From positions 248,001 through 312,000 of the forward strand of contig CAMPDV010000096.1 in assembly GCA_946699065.1 (NCBI GenBank): a DNA stretch of 64,000 bases, read 5' to 3'. Below the pieces are notes generated by a model. The model was not told the origin of the DNA. It ran no database searches and saw only the letters and a list, made by a program, of their open reading frames with translations. A program made the position numbers and the translations under genes. Shown one piece after another: positions 51,585 to 63,450 of this stretch (its first letter is position 1; every line of letters starts with the position of its first letter). Source of the DNA: Loxodes magnus. Taxonomy: Eukaryota; Ciliophora; Karyorelictea; Loxodida; Loxodidae.

Positions 51585-51840
51585 TTTTTTCTTTTTTGCA
51601 ACAAAAGTCATCGCTCCAGCAATAGTTTCCAATAGACTAAAGATATTCCTTAGCAAAGTTCTAATAAAAGTTTCAAAGTTATTTATAAGGTTTAATTTTA
51701 ATCCTTTGTTGAAGATTTGACAGTAATATTAAATAAGATACCTGAAGTATATGCTTAATCTTCATTTAAAGCTACTTAAAAATAGGATCCCATTTTTAAT
51801 TAGCACTTTTTACATTTCACTGCTATTACAATAAATATTA
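51585..51840 (-). pseudogene. truncated copy of the kelch membrane gene's 3' part
   Basis: On the minus strand 51700-51835 matches the segment at 36171-36310 of the kelch gene, base for base over long runs (GAAGATTTGACAGTAATATT against GAAGATTTAGTAGTTATATT and beyond). 51590-51660 matches the last membrane helix at 35815-35890 (LLRNIFSLLETIAGA against LLGSIFGLMGAIGW). The sequence that separates these two parts in the full gene (about 280 bases) is missing here, and no kelch or cysteine-rich part is near. It is therefore a partial, internally deleted duplicate that cannot make the protein. Confidence 0.65.
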
Positions 51841-51869
51841 TCAAAAAAAATTTAAAAAGTTTGTTATGA

Positions 51870-54651
51870 AATTTGTTCTTCTAATATTAAAATTATTTAC
51901 TAAGCAAAGTGCAGATAAGACATTATTGCATTATTAAAACAGTATCTATCTTCTGAAATTTTAAATGAGATATATTAGAATAATTATAAATTTATTAAGT
52001 GGATTATGTCCTTTATACTTTGAAGTAACCCTTGTTATCACTTTTTATATACAATAGTTATATTATTACCATGTTTAATATATATAATATATTGCTAAAA
52101 TTTAATTAAGCTATCATAAAATCTAGCTTCTTATATTTATTTTTTCTACTTTAAAGTCTAAAATTATAAATAAATAACTATTTAGAAGCTTATTAATATG
52201 ATTCTTAGTTTATAGATTTATCTAAATATTTATTTATAATAATAAAATTAACAGATTCAAGCTTTCTTCATTTTCTTCACTGTTCACTATACACCTAAAT
52301 AGCATAAAGCTATTTATATTATTTAGATTATATGAATATATAGTTTTATCTATATTTACACTAAATTTATTTTAACTTTAATACTTAAAAATTGTCTGAT
52401 TATTAGATCATCTTCAAATATAGACCTTCTCAAGTAATATCTTATCTAATAGATACAATTGAAGACTGCTTAATTAAATTAGTGTGCTTTCTTCCATTAA
52501 TTTGTATATAATTAATTTACATAAAACTCTAATAGTTAAAGTATCTAAATATAATAGAAATGAAGCTGCATTACTAGATCTAGTTATAAAGGTTAATTTT
52601 ATAAAGCTTAGGAAAGACTATTAGCTTTGCTAGAGTTAGATGAAAATATTTACTTTAGTTGATAATATTCAACTATGAGAATATGAGTTATATAAATAAG
52701 CTATTGCTTTAACTTTATTACTAGTACAATTAAGTCTTTTATTCTAACTTAAAGAGGTAAGTTAAATAGATTAGTTAAATTATAGAAGTTTTACTTGTAG
52801 CTCTTACAATTTCTCTTATACCTGAAATGCTTCTATAAGTTTAGTTAATTAAATATTAAATCTAATTAATATCTAATAGTCAAAAATCTTATATTGTATG
52901 ATATAATTCATTTTCCTTGAGGAAGCATAGTTTGTATATTATTAATATTCTACTCATATTATATAAAAATAGACATCATACAGTGATGTATTGAGCTTAA
53001 AGCTTACTAAAGTTATTCTAATATCTATAAATGATAAGATAATAAATATAATGCTTAGCCATTTTTAAATTGAAATTTAAGTTTAAATCTAATTAAAAAT
53101 CAGGTATTTAAGGAGAAAAATTCTAATTTTATAATAAATGAAATAATATGATGACTAACGTAGGACACCTATTTATTAGTGAATACACACTACACATCTG
53201 ATACTTGTCTATGCATATAAGTTATTGTTCTCTTTAACCCTCAACTTTTTATTAGATTATCAATTTTTTGTTTAAGTACTTTATTAACCATATAGAAGCT
53301 TTACCCTTTTAAAGCTAATCCTTGCTTCAAGGTTTAAAATTTTAAAATTAGATAAAAGGAATTTATTTTTTTCCTTCCTAATTAAATTTAGTATAATAGA
53401 GGAATTTCAAGGGGAATTTTTAAGAATATTTATCAAAATATGACTTAAAAAAGGTTCTTGATCAATAAAACCTTTTAGTTTAAACAACAGAAAGCAACCT
53501 GAGTTATGAAAAAGATAATACTAGGCAATCCATTTTATAAATACTCTTTATTTATTAACTAGTGATATTGAAATGAAGATACAAATAATATTAAGTTGAA
53601 TGGGTTTATCAACACCATAAAACCTTTGCTTAACATCAAGTTATAATATTTTAGTAAGATTAACTTCTATATTTGAACTACTAAAATTTATACTTTTAGT
53701 TATTTTTTTCTGATATTACTAGATTATCAGGTAACTATTATAAGTTAACCAAATTGAAAATGAACGAAGGGTTTTATTCAAAATAATTTTTCTTAACTTT
53801 TTTATATTTATTTTAATTTAGATTGGTGAAGGTTATTTTAGAAATGTTAATTTCTATATTTAATGAAGCATTTATTAATTAATTATTAAAGTAGTTAAGA
53901 TTATCCCTTCTCTTTCTTATATTCCTTTTAACTTAGTGAATCTAAGTATTCTAATCTAATAAATGTAATATAATGATACAATGATATTAGTAAGCATTAT
54001 ATTTTCCTTTTATTAGATTGCTTAGTTTTAAGGCTAATTAATTAAAAGCATTTTAATACGTATAGTTTTCCTTTAAATTACAATCTAAATAAACTATTTA
54101 ATAGCTTTATCTAACTCTATATCCTGTATGAAACTAAAAGAGCATAATAGTCTTAATTTGATAAGATTATATGTTTAAGCTAAGGTATTTAGAACTAACC
54201 TAACTTTTATCAAATCTGTAAATTTAATAGCTACTTAGCAAATATATTGTAAGGCTATTATTCAAGCGCTTGCTTCTTAATCTTCATTATTAGTAATATC
54301 ATTCTGATCTTATAACTATGTGGAAAGAAAATAAGAGATTGAAAGGAATTAACTTTTATAAGCAAAAAAGTTGATAAAGATTGAAGTTCTTTAAAAATAG
54401 TTAATTATAATAAGGATATTAATAATAGAACTAAGCAACTATATAAATGGAATATAGTAAGAATCTCTTTAATTAAAACTTAATTATTTATTATTGAAAT
54501 GATGTATCATAATTCTTAAGATACTCTATCTAATGTGATATTTCTCATCATTTTATACAGATTAAAATAATTCAAGCAAAACACAACAATAAAACTAGAA
54601 ATTTATACTTTAGGTTCAAATTTCTTTCTTAATGAGTAGATTTTATCTTAA
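51870..54651. other. intergenic, 2.8 kb, very AT-rich
   Basis: About 18-22% GC. I see no gene, RNA or strong repeat. Confidence 0.5.
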
Positions 54652-56604
54652 ATGAAAATAGCAAAATCTAAGAGAAAGTTAGTAATTAAGGAAGAGGAAT
54701 CAATGATATAAGCACTATATTTGAATGCAAAAGTTTTCTCTCTTGATTCTATGCTACAAGGTTGAATAATTAAATTAGATAAATTAGAGGAATCTTAATT
54801 TAATATCTAAAACTGCTATTTTACTTAATCTTAGAATATAATAATTAGAATGTAGTCATAATTTTAGCAATCCAATCTAATATTTTGTTGGGGTAAAAAT
54901 AAGGATGGTGAACTTTCTATAGGGAATTCTTAAGATACTAACATGCCTAAATAAGTTAGACTTCCTAGTTAAGTTTAATATTTTATTTAAATCGCTTCTG
55001 GAGGTTAGCATTCAGCAGCTATTGATTAAGATAATAAAATTTATACATGTGGTAGCTACTTGCATGGAAAACTGGGAAATGAAGATGGAAAAAGTGTTAA
55101 TTTAACGATTTTTAGTCCTGTTCTTTCTTTAAGTAGTTAGAAAATTGTTTAAGTAGCTTGTGGAGATTATCATACCTTAGCTCTAACTGAAACAGGCAAA
55201 GTTTTTATATGGGGTGGATCTTTGCATAAAAAAACTGGATCTGTCGACAAAGAAAGTTAAGGAGGAGGACAAGGTCCTGCCTTAGTAGATATTTAAGAAA
55301 CTATAATATAGGTAGATTGTGGAGATTTTCACAGTGCTGCATTGGGTACATCAGGGAGCTTATATACTTGGGGAGGGGGAGGAAATTTTTTTAATAGAGG
55401 TTAATGTGGTTTGGGCCATAACAAAGACGTAGAAAAACCTTCTTTAGTAAAATTTCTAGAATAAGTTCAAATTTCTTAAATTTCATGTGGAGGTTATCAT
55501 ACTTTATGCTTAACTACTGATAACTGCCTTTATTCATTTGGGTCTGGTTTATATGGCGAATTAGGAATAGGTAAATTCTAAAATTGCAATACTCCTTAAA
55601 GAATCTAAGAGCCTAAGAGATATCTTCTAAAATATAAAATAAAGCAAATATCATGTGGAGGTCATCATTCAATAATTCTAACTGAAAATCACCTAGTGTT
55701 TTCATTTGGATTTTGTTAAAGTGGATAATTGGGACTGAGAAATACTGTTAATTAATCTACTCCTTAGCTAGTTAAAGATTTAAAAAATAAAAAAATTATT
55801 TAGATTGCTGCTGGATGAAATCATAGTCTTGTTCTGAGCGATTAGGGAGATGTTTTTGCTTGTGGATATGGTTTTTTTGGCCAATTAGGAATACAAAGTG
55901 AAGAAAGCAAAATTCAATTTGCTCATGTTCATACTTTGGGAGCTAAAAAAGTTTAAAATATTTATTCTGGTGGTAGTCATTGCTGGGCAGTGTTAGACTA
56001 AGATGAGCCAATAAGAAAAAATTATCGAGTTCCTAGTCCTTTGCAGTCTCAATAAGAAAATTCACAAAACTCCTCAGATGAAGAAGAAGATTAGAATTCT
56101 CCATTTTCATCTCAAATGGCTTCCTTCCGTTCCTAAACAGAAGTTAAATTACTATTTATTTACACTTAGTTGAACCTATCTCACCGATTCATCAGATTTA
56201 GACTCTCATTTAGCTAAATTGAAGAGGGAAAGGTAGAAGCTGAAAATTATGTTAGAAATATGTATATGCAAGAAGCAGGTTTACTATAGCATAGAATATA
56301 GGAAGACGAAGACATTGTTAAAGAAGATGGACAAGTATATTTAGGTAGAAACGAAGAAAGCCAAAGTTTTACTTGTTTATTAATTTGCGATCCTAGAAAA
56401 AATACTCCACCAGTATAGCCAGTTAATGAAGAACCATTTCAATAAGATACCTCAGTTAAAATACTAAAAGAGCAATAGTTGTAGCAAACATCTCTATAGA
56501 GTTAGTTAAATTTTTGGGTTTCGTGCTTTTTATTATAGATGAAAGATTTTTGCAACGGAACACCTCACTTTTTTGAAATGAGACCTTATATATACAAAGA
56601 ATGA
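54652..56604 (+). CDS. RCC1-repeat (beta-propeller) protein
   Basis: 650 residues, ATG to TGA in one frame. After 75 leading residues come about seven RCC1 repeats (about 75-460). Their signature strings include IASGGQHSAAID, VACGDYHTLALT, VDCGDFHSAALG, ISCGGYHTLCLT, ISCGGHHSIILT, IAAGWNHSLVLS and IYSGGSHCW. These fold into a seven-bladed propeller used as an exchange factor or a scaffold. The Trp in the sixth repeat (residue 389) is an in-frame TGA. The C-terminal 190 residues are acidic (SSDEEEDQ) and then mixed, with no catalytic domain seen. It precedes the EFHC gene on the same strand by 250 bases. Whether it acts on Ran or, like RPGR, in the cilium cannot be decided. Confidence 0.9.
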
Positions 56605-56854
56605 ACTTTTTTAAAATATATCTTAAGATATTTCTTCCAAATTTATTTCAACCTAAACTGTTTAATTTCAAAACATTTTAATAATTCAATCTTAATAATT
56701 TTACCAGAAATCCAGCATAAGTAAATCTTATGCTAAAGGGAAAAGTGTACCTTATAACTGAGGATATTAAGATAGAGAGTTATGAATATTAAATGAAGAA
56801 TTAAACTTCTTCGTTGATACTAAATTTGTTTAAATTAATTAGAAGAAAATAAAA

Positions 56855-58660
56855 ATGTAAGATCACGCTTTATCTGACAAAAGACTTCCGAAACTGCCTG
56901 GAATGGCATATTAAGACCCTTATAGTTAGGCTTTTCATAAAAAACAAATCTTCAATGTTTCTTAAAGTTCGATGACAGAGAAGCATCTCAAGACAGAAAA
57001 CATAGCTACTGAAACTGTTGAAAATTTAAAAACTGGAAGTCCCTTTTCATATTAGAGGCCAAAACCTGTAACTCCCTAGAAAGAAAGTATTCCAAGAGAA
57101 CCTCCACAGTGGTTGCAAAATGATAGAAAAGTATTAAGATTCTTTGCTTATTTTTAAGAGCCAGTTGTTGAGATGTCAAATGAAAACTTTAGAGTTAGAA
57201 AAACTACGATAAATTATTATTTGGACGATGATACTATTTTCGTAAATGAGCCCAGGATAGAAAATTCAGGATTAGCTTAAGGATCTTTTATTAAACGCCA
57301 TCCAATTCCAAAACCTGACGGAAGTGGTCCATATTATTGGAGAGATTTCTAAATTGGATCAAATTTTGAGTTTTACAATAGAACATTTAAAATATATGAC
57401 GCAGATAGATTTACTAGAGATTACTTCGCTGATGCTGGAAAAATGTTAGGTCCACCTGATATTTGTCCTGAAGATAATTTCTAAAAAAATAGATTGATGA
57501 TAGAGTTTAAATAAATGCCCCCTGATATGCCTGAATCAAAAGAATATAGAGAAGTTAAATTAGGTGGAGGTCATCCTAATAAAGGATTATAACAGTTCAT
57601 TAAAAACGACAGAAAAGTATTGAGTTTTGATGTATAATGGGAAGATGATACTCCTGATGGTGGTTATAAATTTTATAATTTGAATTTCTATTTATCGGAT
57701 GGTACAGTTGAAGTAAAAGAATTGAAATAAGTTAATACTGGTGTCGACCCTTTTCCTATGTTATTAAGGAGATAAAAACTTTCTAAAGAACCTATCATGA
57801 CTCATTGTCCAGGCCTGAGTCTAAAGGAAACAGAATATTATAAACCAGAAGATTTAATTTGTGGTAACTGAATCAAAGTTTATAGTAGAGATTTGTTCAT
57901 CTATAATTGTGATGATTTCACGAGGGAATGGTACTTTCAAGCATATGGAATTAATCAATAATAGATTCCACTTAAAAAAATGCGAGAGTTTATTCCTCCA
58001 CAACCTATTCCTAATTATAATGGATACGGAACAGAAGAAGATTCTATGGGAAATGTTTTAAAATTACTTCCCAAACCTCCTTAAATAGATATGAATAAAT
58101 ACTTTGCAAACGACATGAACATTTTAAGGTTCGAGAGTATGCTATTAACAAATGAAGAGCTAGAAAACGAAAGATAATTCGTACTCACGTTTTTTTGTGC
58201 TGATGATTCTATTATGGTATATGAAATAGCTTCTAGAAACTCGGGAAGATAAAGCTGCAAATTTTTGGAAAAAAATAAATTTCATAAAAATCCAAAAACA
58301 GGAAATTATTATTAAGACGTTGATTTCCAAATAGGAGAAACTATTATTTTAAATAACTACAGATTCCTTCTTACTCAAGCTGATGAATTCACACATAAAT
58401 TTTGGGAGTCAAATCCATAAAGATATCCTTATGCAAATGAAGAACTCATAAGAAGAAAAATTTTAAGTTAGATCCCATTAGAGAAAAAATAAGAATTCAT
58501 AACAAGATTACTAAGTTATGTTGCCTTGCAAACTAAAGCATAGAATGCTCCTTACTCTGTTATTAAAAAAGCTTTCGATAAGTAAGAAGTTAAAATATTA
58601 TAGAGCTAATGTTAAGCTAAATAGAATGGAGGATTACATGTTAGCCAGAAAAGCTTCTGA
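56855..58660 (+). CDS. EFHC1/EFHC2-type (Rib72) DM10 protein
   Basis: Axonemal protein found inside doublet microtubules, linked to inner junction stability. 601 residues. Three DM10 domains are visible: about 80-195 (DRKVLRFFAYF to FTRDYFAD), 240-355 (KNDRKVLSFDVQWEDD to YSRDLFIYNCDDFTREW) and 410-525 (LRFESML to FTHKFWE). DPFPMLLRRQKL between blades of the second domain is an EFHC hallmark. W339 in CGNWIKVYSRD is coded by TGA. The start ATG is followed by TAA (Gln). The usual C-terminal EF-hand segment is short: the frame ends at TGA 58658-58660, some 75 residues after the third domain. The GC content is the highest of the larger genes here. Confidence 0.93.
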
Positions 58661-59979
58661 GCAAAATAGCGAAGTTAATGTCAAAAAGTAATAATTTAAT
58701 ATAGGTTTTATAATTGGTTGGGATAGCCCCTTTGAACAATTTTATTTTAATATTTTCTTTATATAAATAATGATATTTAGCATCTTTATCAACCATCTAA
58801 AGTTTCTAATTTTCTAACTATTTTAATGATTTACACCCAGTAGACTATATTAATGTCTAAGAGATACTAATAATATACAATTAAATAAACCATATTCTAA
58901 CTACCCTTTTGCTTACATTAGCATACTATTTAATCTCTAGTTTTAATTTGTAAATTAAATTAGTTGCTAAAATAAGAATACTCAGTACTCTATATCTATT
59001 ATACTAACCCTCTAGTTTAAAATAATCCTTTTATTTTTAATTTATTTACTAATAAAATTTTATTTCCTTGCTTCACTAGATTTGGTATCCAATTATCAAA
59101 CCAATAAATTAACTATTTATTTGGTATTATATGATTATAGATTTTAATGGCTTCAATTAATTAAGATTAATAGTAAGTAAGGATATAAGAATAACTTAGA
59201 GAATAAATAAGAGGAAAGAGATAAATAAAGGAAATGGCAGTTAATCTATTAATGCTGCTTGGTCATCACTAATAATCTAACTTTATTAAGGAGAGATTCA
59301 AAATATGCTATACCAGACTTTTATGATATATCTTAAAATATCTAAAGGCATTCTTTTGATTTCTCTTAGCTACCTAAATTTTCATTATTAAACTATGATA
59401 TTAACTAATGGATATCTTTCTTTTAGTACCTAAAGAGAAATAAGTAAAACTAGATAAATTAATTAGAATGATTATATCTTAAAAATAGTATATACAAGCT
59501 AAAGTTAATTAGTAGATATTAAAAATTATATTTCAGTTCTTAAAATATTGTCTCTATAAACCTTGCTAGTATAGCATATTTTAGAAGACCTAAAACTAGT
59601 ACAAGTAACATTCTCTAGTTCACAAACTTATATCATTCATGATTAAATTTTGTGAGATATTTCAGATAAGATAAAAAGGTGATTTTAAATAAAGAGATTA
59701 AGTATTAAGTTTCTTAAAGCATTAACTAAAATATTATAAGTTAAGGAGATAATATTATAAGCTTTATAGATATATCTGAACCAAAGTTTAGAAATGATAA
59801 GTATATAGAAATGATAAAATATGGCCTACTAAGTATAAGCTTATTAGTAACTTAATTGCAAATAATTACTGAAATGAAAATTAGTAAAGGCAATTCTTTA
59901 AAAAAAACGGTCTTTTTATAATACTATATAGTAATATTTGACATATAAAAGCTATTTCTATATAAATCTAAGTTTATAA
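58661..59979. other. intergenic, AT-rich
   Basis: 1.3 kb with nothing recognised. The right end should carry the promoter of the next gene. Confidence 0.5.
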
Positions 59980-60844
59980 ATGGTTTCTAGAGAAACTTCT
60001 TGCTTTTCGAATCTTTTAATATGTGGTGGAAGAGAAGAAGAGTTTGAAACTGTATAGCCTCCAACTGCTGAAGAAGAACTGATAGAGTAATGTGAGTAGC
60101 AATTAAAATTGCATGAAGTTAATGTGCAGACTGCCTTATCTACCTTAAAAAAATATTCGGTTTATTCATCTAGAATTAATGAGGAAATATTGATGAGAAT
60201 ATTGGATGATTTGAACTAACCAATTCCTGATTTTAGCTAAAATAATTGTATAGCTAGATTTTATAAGGAATTAAAAACAGCAGCGGGAAATTATGTTCCA
60301 TTTCGTCTTTAGGTAATGTTTGTTCTATTATGTTCTGGAGATTTGTCAGAAAAAATTTAAATTTTAGCAGATCTACTAGATCCCGATTGCGAGGATTAGA
60401 TACAAAAAGTGAATATATCATGATATATATCAGAAGCAATAGATATTGTTATAAATATTATTCCAGGTAATTTTTAAAACTCAGTTATGATAGTTGGAGA
60501 AAGAACTTACTAGGATGTTGTTGTAACTGAGTCTCATAAAAATGCCTTGTAGTATAAATGATAGAAATATGAAGTATTTCTTAACCATGAAATTATTAAA
60601 ATTATTATGGGAGAAAAAACTAAAGAAGGAGGAGGATTGTATCCTGAGTTTAATGGAAGTACCCAGTCATAAACTTCTTCTATTGAGGTAATTTTTTAAT
60701 ATTTAGAGTTCATTAAGCAGAAAATAATTCGAAGGATAGATAATTAATTTACCCGAGTTGCTTAGTTCTTAAGGTATAAGATATCTCTTAAAATAAAAAA
60801 CCAGAAAAAGTAAATATTACAACGACAAAAGAACCTGTTTTTGA
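59980..60844 (+). CDS. hypothetical protein, two exons
   Basis: 281 residues after removal of a 19-nt intron (60688-60706). The N-terminus is acidic (REEEFETVQPPTAEEEL), and a helical segment around residue 95-145 (FRLQVMFVLLCSGDLSEKI, then LLDPDCEDQI) looks like an EF-hand-related or calcineurin-B-like pair, without a full calcium loop. The second exon gives EGQIINLPELLSSQGIRYLL and a basic end. Without the intron the frame turns into AT-rich noise and runs 150 bases further. An 18-nt GTAA...CAG at 60467-60484 may be another, frame-neutral intron. No family is assigned. Confidence 0.7.
60688..60706 (+). other. 19-nt intron
   Basis: GTAATTTTTTAATATTTAG after a complete GAG codon. Exon lengths (708 and 138 bases) are both multiples of three, and the second exon ends at a TGA. 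Confidence 0.7.
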
Positions 60845-61566
60845 TTGTATCATAAGCATCCCTTAAGTTAATTCATTCCTTTTTCTATTAAATTGTTGAC
60901 TTATTTTTCTTAGTTTAGTTAGTTATAAATAAACTATTAGGATATACATTAATTAGTTAATTTACTTTTTATTTACCTCTTCAAACATGAGAAAAGTATA
61001 TTGATTAATCTAATTTTAGCTTTTATTACATAATAAGTTAGACTCTTTAAAGCTTAAACAATATAGAACTCTTTTGATGATCCAGTTTAGCACTTTTCTC
61101 TTATATAAAATCTATTTTTCTCATATTTATTTAGTATTTTATTTTTATTAGTAAAGAAGCATAAATAATAGAATAAATAAGCATTCAAAGCCTTAATAGA
61201 TTAAAATATTTCTAAACTGATAAAGAAGTACTATTGAAATATTTAGTCTATAAGCATTTTAATTAATAACGATTACTAATATTAAAGCTCTTAAGTACTT
61301 ATTTGAATCCTAAGAAGATTTTTGGAGTAGCATCTTTTGAGTAAATTATTTTGGAATATAGAAAGACTTTGATATAATAATGCCATATGTCTTTATTAAT
61401 GCTTATAAGTATTATAATATTACTTACTTAAAATTAAAATTTTGATTAGATAGCATAGCATAGCATAGCTTCTAAGGAAATTCAATACTAAAAAATTAAT
61501 AATAGTTAATTATATAACTAATACTTTGTAAGTTTGGTCTTATAATCAAATTTAAATATAAATCTG
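60845..61566. other. intergenic between convergent genes
   Basis: 722 AT-rich bases. A four-fold TAGCA repeat lies at 61451-61469; otherwise nothing is seen. Confidence 0.5.
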
Positions 61567-63450
61567 TCAATCAAGTACAATCCAATTCAACGTTTTATTT
61601 ATACTATCCCAACAAATTGTCAAAGCCCAAGCAACCGTTGTAAAGTAAAGCCAGAAATTAGAATTATAGACGTAGCTTATACTGAAATTGGCTGTGAATT
61701 TTCTGAAAATCAGCAGAATCACATCAGTCAAAATCATTGTTGCTAGAATAACCAAGTAAATTCATCAACTGACATCATATATTTTATGAATATTGTCGTT
61801 ACATCTATATAATGGATGATCTAAATCGATTACACTATCTAATGTCAACTTTTTGAACATTACAAGTAAAAGTGGAACATACCTAGCTTCTATTTTGCAA
61901 GCATTATATATTTTCCTTAAGTTAATTACTTTTTTATTTCTTTACATGTTTTCCATAGAATATTCGAATAATCCAACCATAAAGTTTTATCTCTCCCTTT
62001 CCTATGAATTTTTCTTAAATTTTAGTTTGGAAAAAAATGACATTAATTTACTAAAACTTTTATTTTGCTTGATTTGCATTTATTTTAAAGGTAAAGCGTC
62101 AATCTACTAAGTTTAATCAGAGTTTGTTTGCTTAATTTCTTCTGTAGCAATAGCTTCGTTTATTGACTAAGTAGAAGAGGCATACACTTAAGTAATCTTA
62201 CTTTTTTATTCTAATTCTTTCCTCTAATTATTGGTATTTTGCTTTTTACATTTCTTAAAAATGCTTATTAGCTATTTAAATACATTTCCTTATTTTTCCC
62301 AGTCATAGTTAACATAAATTTCTGCCATAACCTAAATAAGCTAACTTACATAGAAAAATAACGAAACTCAAAATCAGTGGTCATTTAAATCTTTAAAGCT
62401 CAAGAAAGCTGCTATTTTAGTACTTTCAATGCTGTAGCTTTACATTCTATACAGCATAGAAATCATTTCTCTACTTCAAGCATTTGAATAGTTTAGGCAT
62501 GCTTTTATATAAAAATGATCAACGAAAGCCATTATCCAAGGAGTACAGGCTACTACATATTTGACACTCTATTTAGAAATAGCCATTCTATAAAATAAGG
62601 CTATATAATACCAAATTAGAATTGAAAAGAGAAAGGGAAGATATCGTGTTGTTTCATGCTCCTGCTATTAATCGTCTTTATCTTTATCCTTATCCTTCTC
62701 TTAATTTTGATTACTTCCTTTAATTCCAAGTATCTTCATTTCATTCTACGATTACTTTTCGCTAGATGCTTTTTAAAGTGCTAAAATAACTATTATAAGT
62801 ACTTCTACTATATGTCAAAAAACCGTTGAAATATTATCAAATGGCGTATATGTGAGTTTAACATAAACTATCAAAAGAACCTGAAAAACATAGTTTCCAG
62901 CTAGTACAATATAAATAAACTATACTCTTCATTCATAATCCTTAAATATTCTTATCAGTATCAAACCTCTTGCTATTGTCTATGCTGGTCATCCATACAG
63001 AATTTTAAACATACCTTGTATTGCCTTTTTTCCATAATCATCACCACATTTTTCATCACAATATTATCCACATGATTCTTTCAGATTAAAGAGGAAATTA
63101 ACAAGTGATATTCATCCTAGATTAAGAAGAAAAGACATTATTAAGAATAAAATTACCTTCTTCTAGGAGCTTTGCTGAGGAATATAATTATAGTCTTATT
63201 TAATTATCTCAGAATTATCTTGATTGAGAGAATTGATATTCTAAGAATCTTTAAGTGGCCCAATCGATGTATTCCTATAGCTTTCATTTGAATTTTTATC
63301 TCTTAATTTCTAAGAGCCAAACTAATTAAGGTATGGAGAATTTAGAGTATAATTTTTCATCTCACAGCTGTTTGACTGCTTACTTTCTTGGCCTTATTAT
63401 AAATCACTATTAAGCTCAGACGAAGAACTCTATGATTAAGATTCAGTCAT
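61567..63450 (-). CDS. multi-pass membrane protein, function unknown
   Basis: 627 residues in one frame (1884 bases). A Ser/Asn/Gln-rich cytoplasmic head (1-110) is followed by about eight hydrophobic segments. One is near residue 115-135, before a Cys-rich loop (SCGQYCDEKCGDD). Others lie around 185-205, 220-240, 285-305, 320-340 and 370-390, and a final pair near 565-625. A long charged, Lys/Gln-rich loop separates the last pair. Seven or so TGA codons read as Trp, several inside the membrane segments, where TGG also occurs (TTVAWALTICW). The layout could suit a channel, transporter or sensory receptor, but I see no signature. Confidence 0.8.

Noticed and set aside
61451-61469. TAGCA repeated four times
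   Set aside because: A simple short microsatellite in spacer DNA; recorded but not of special interest.
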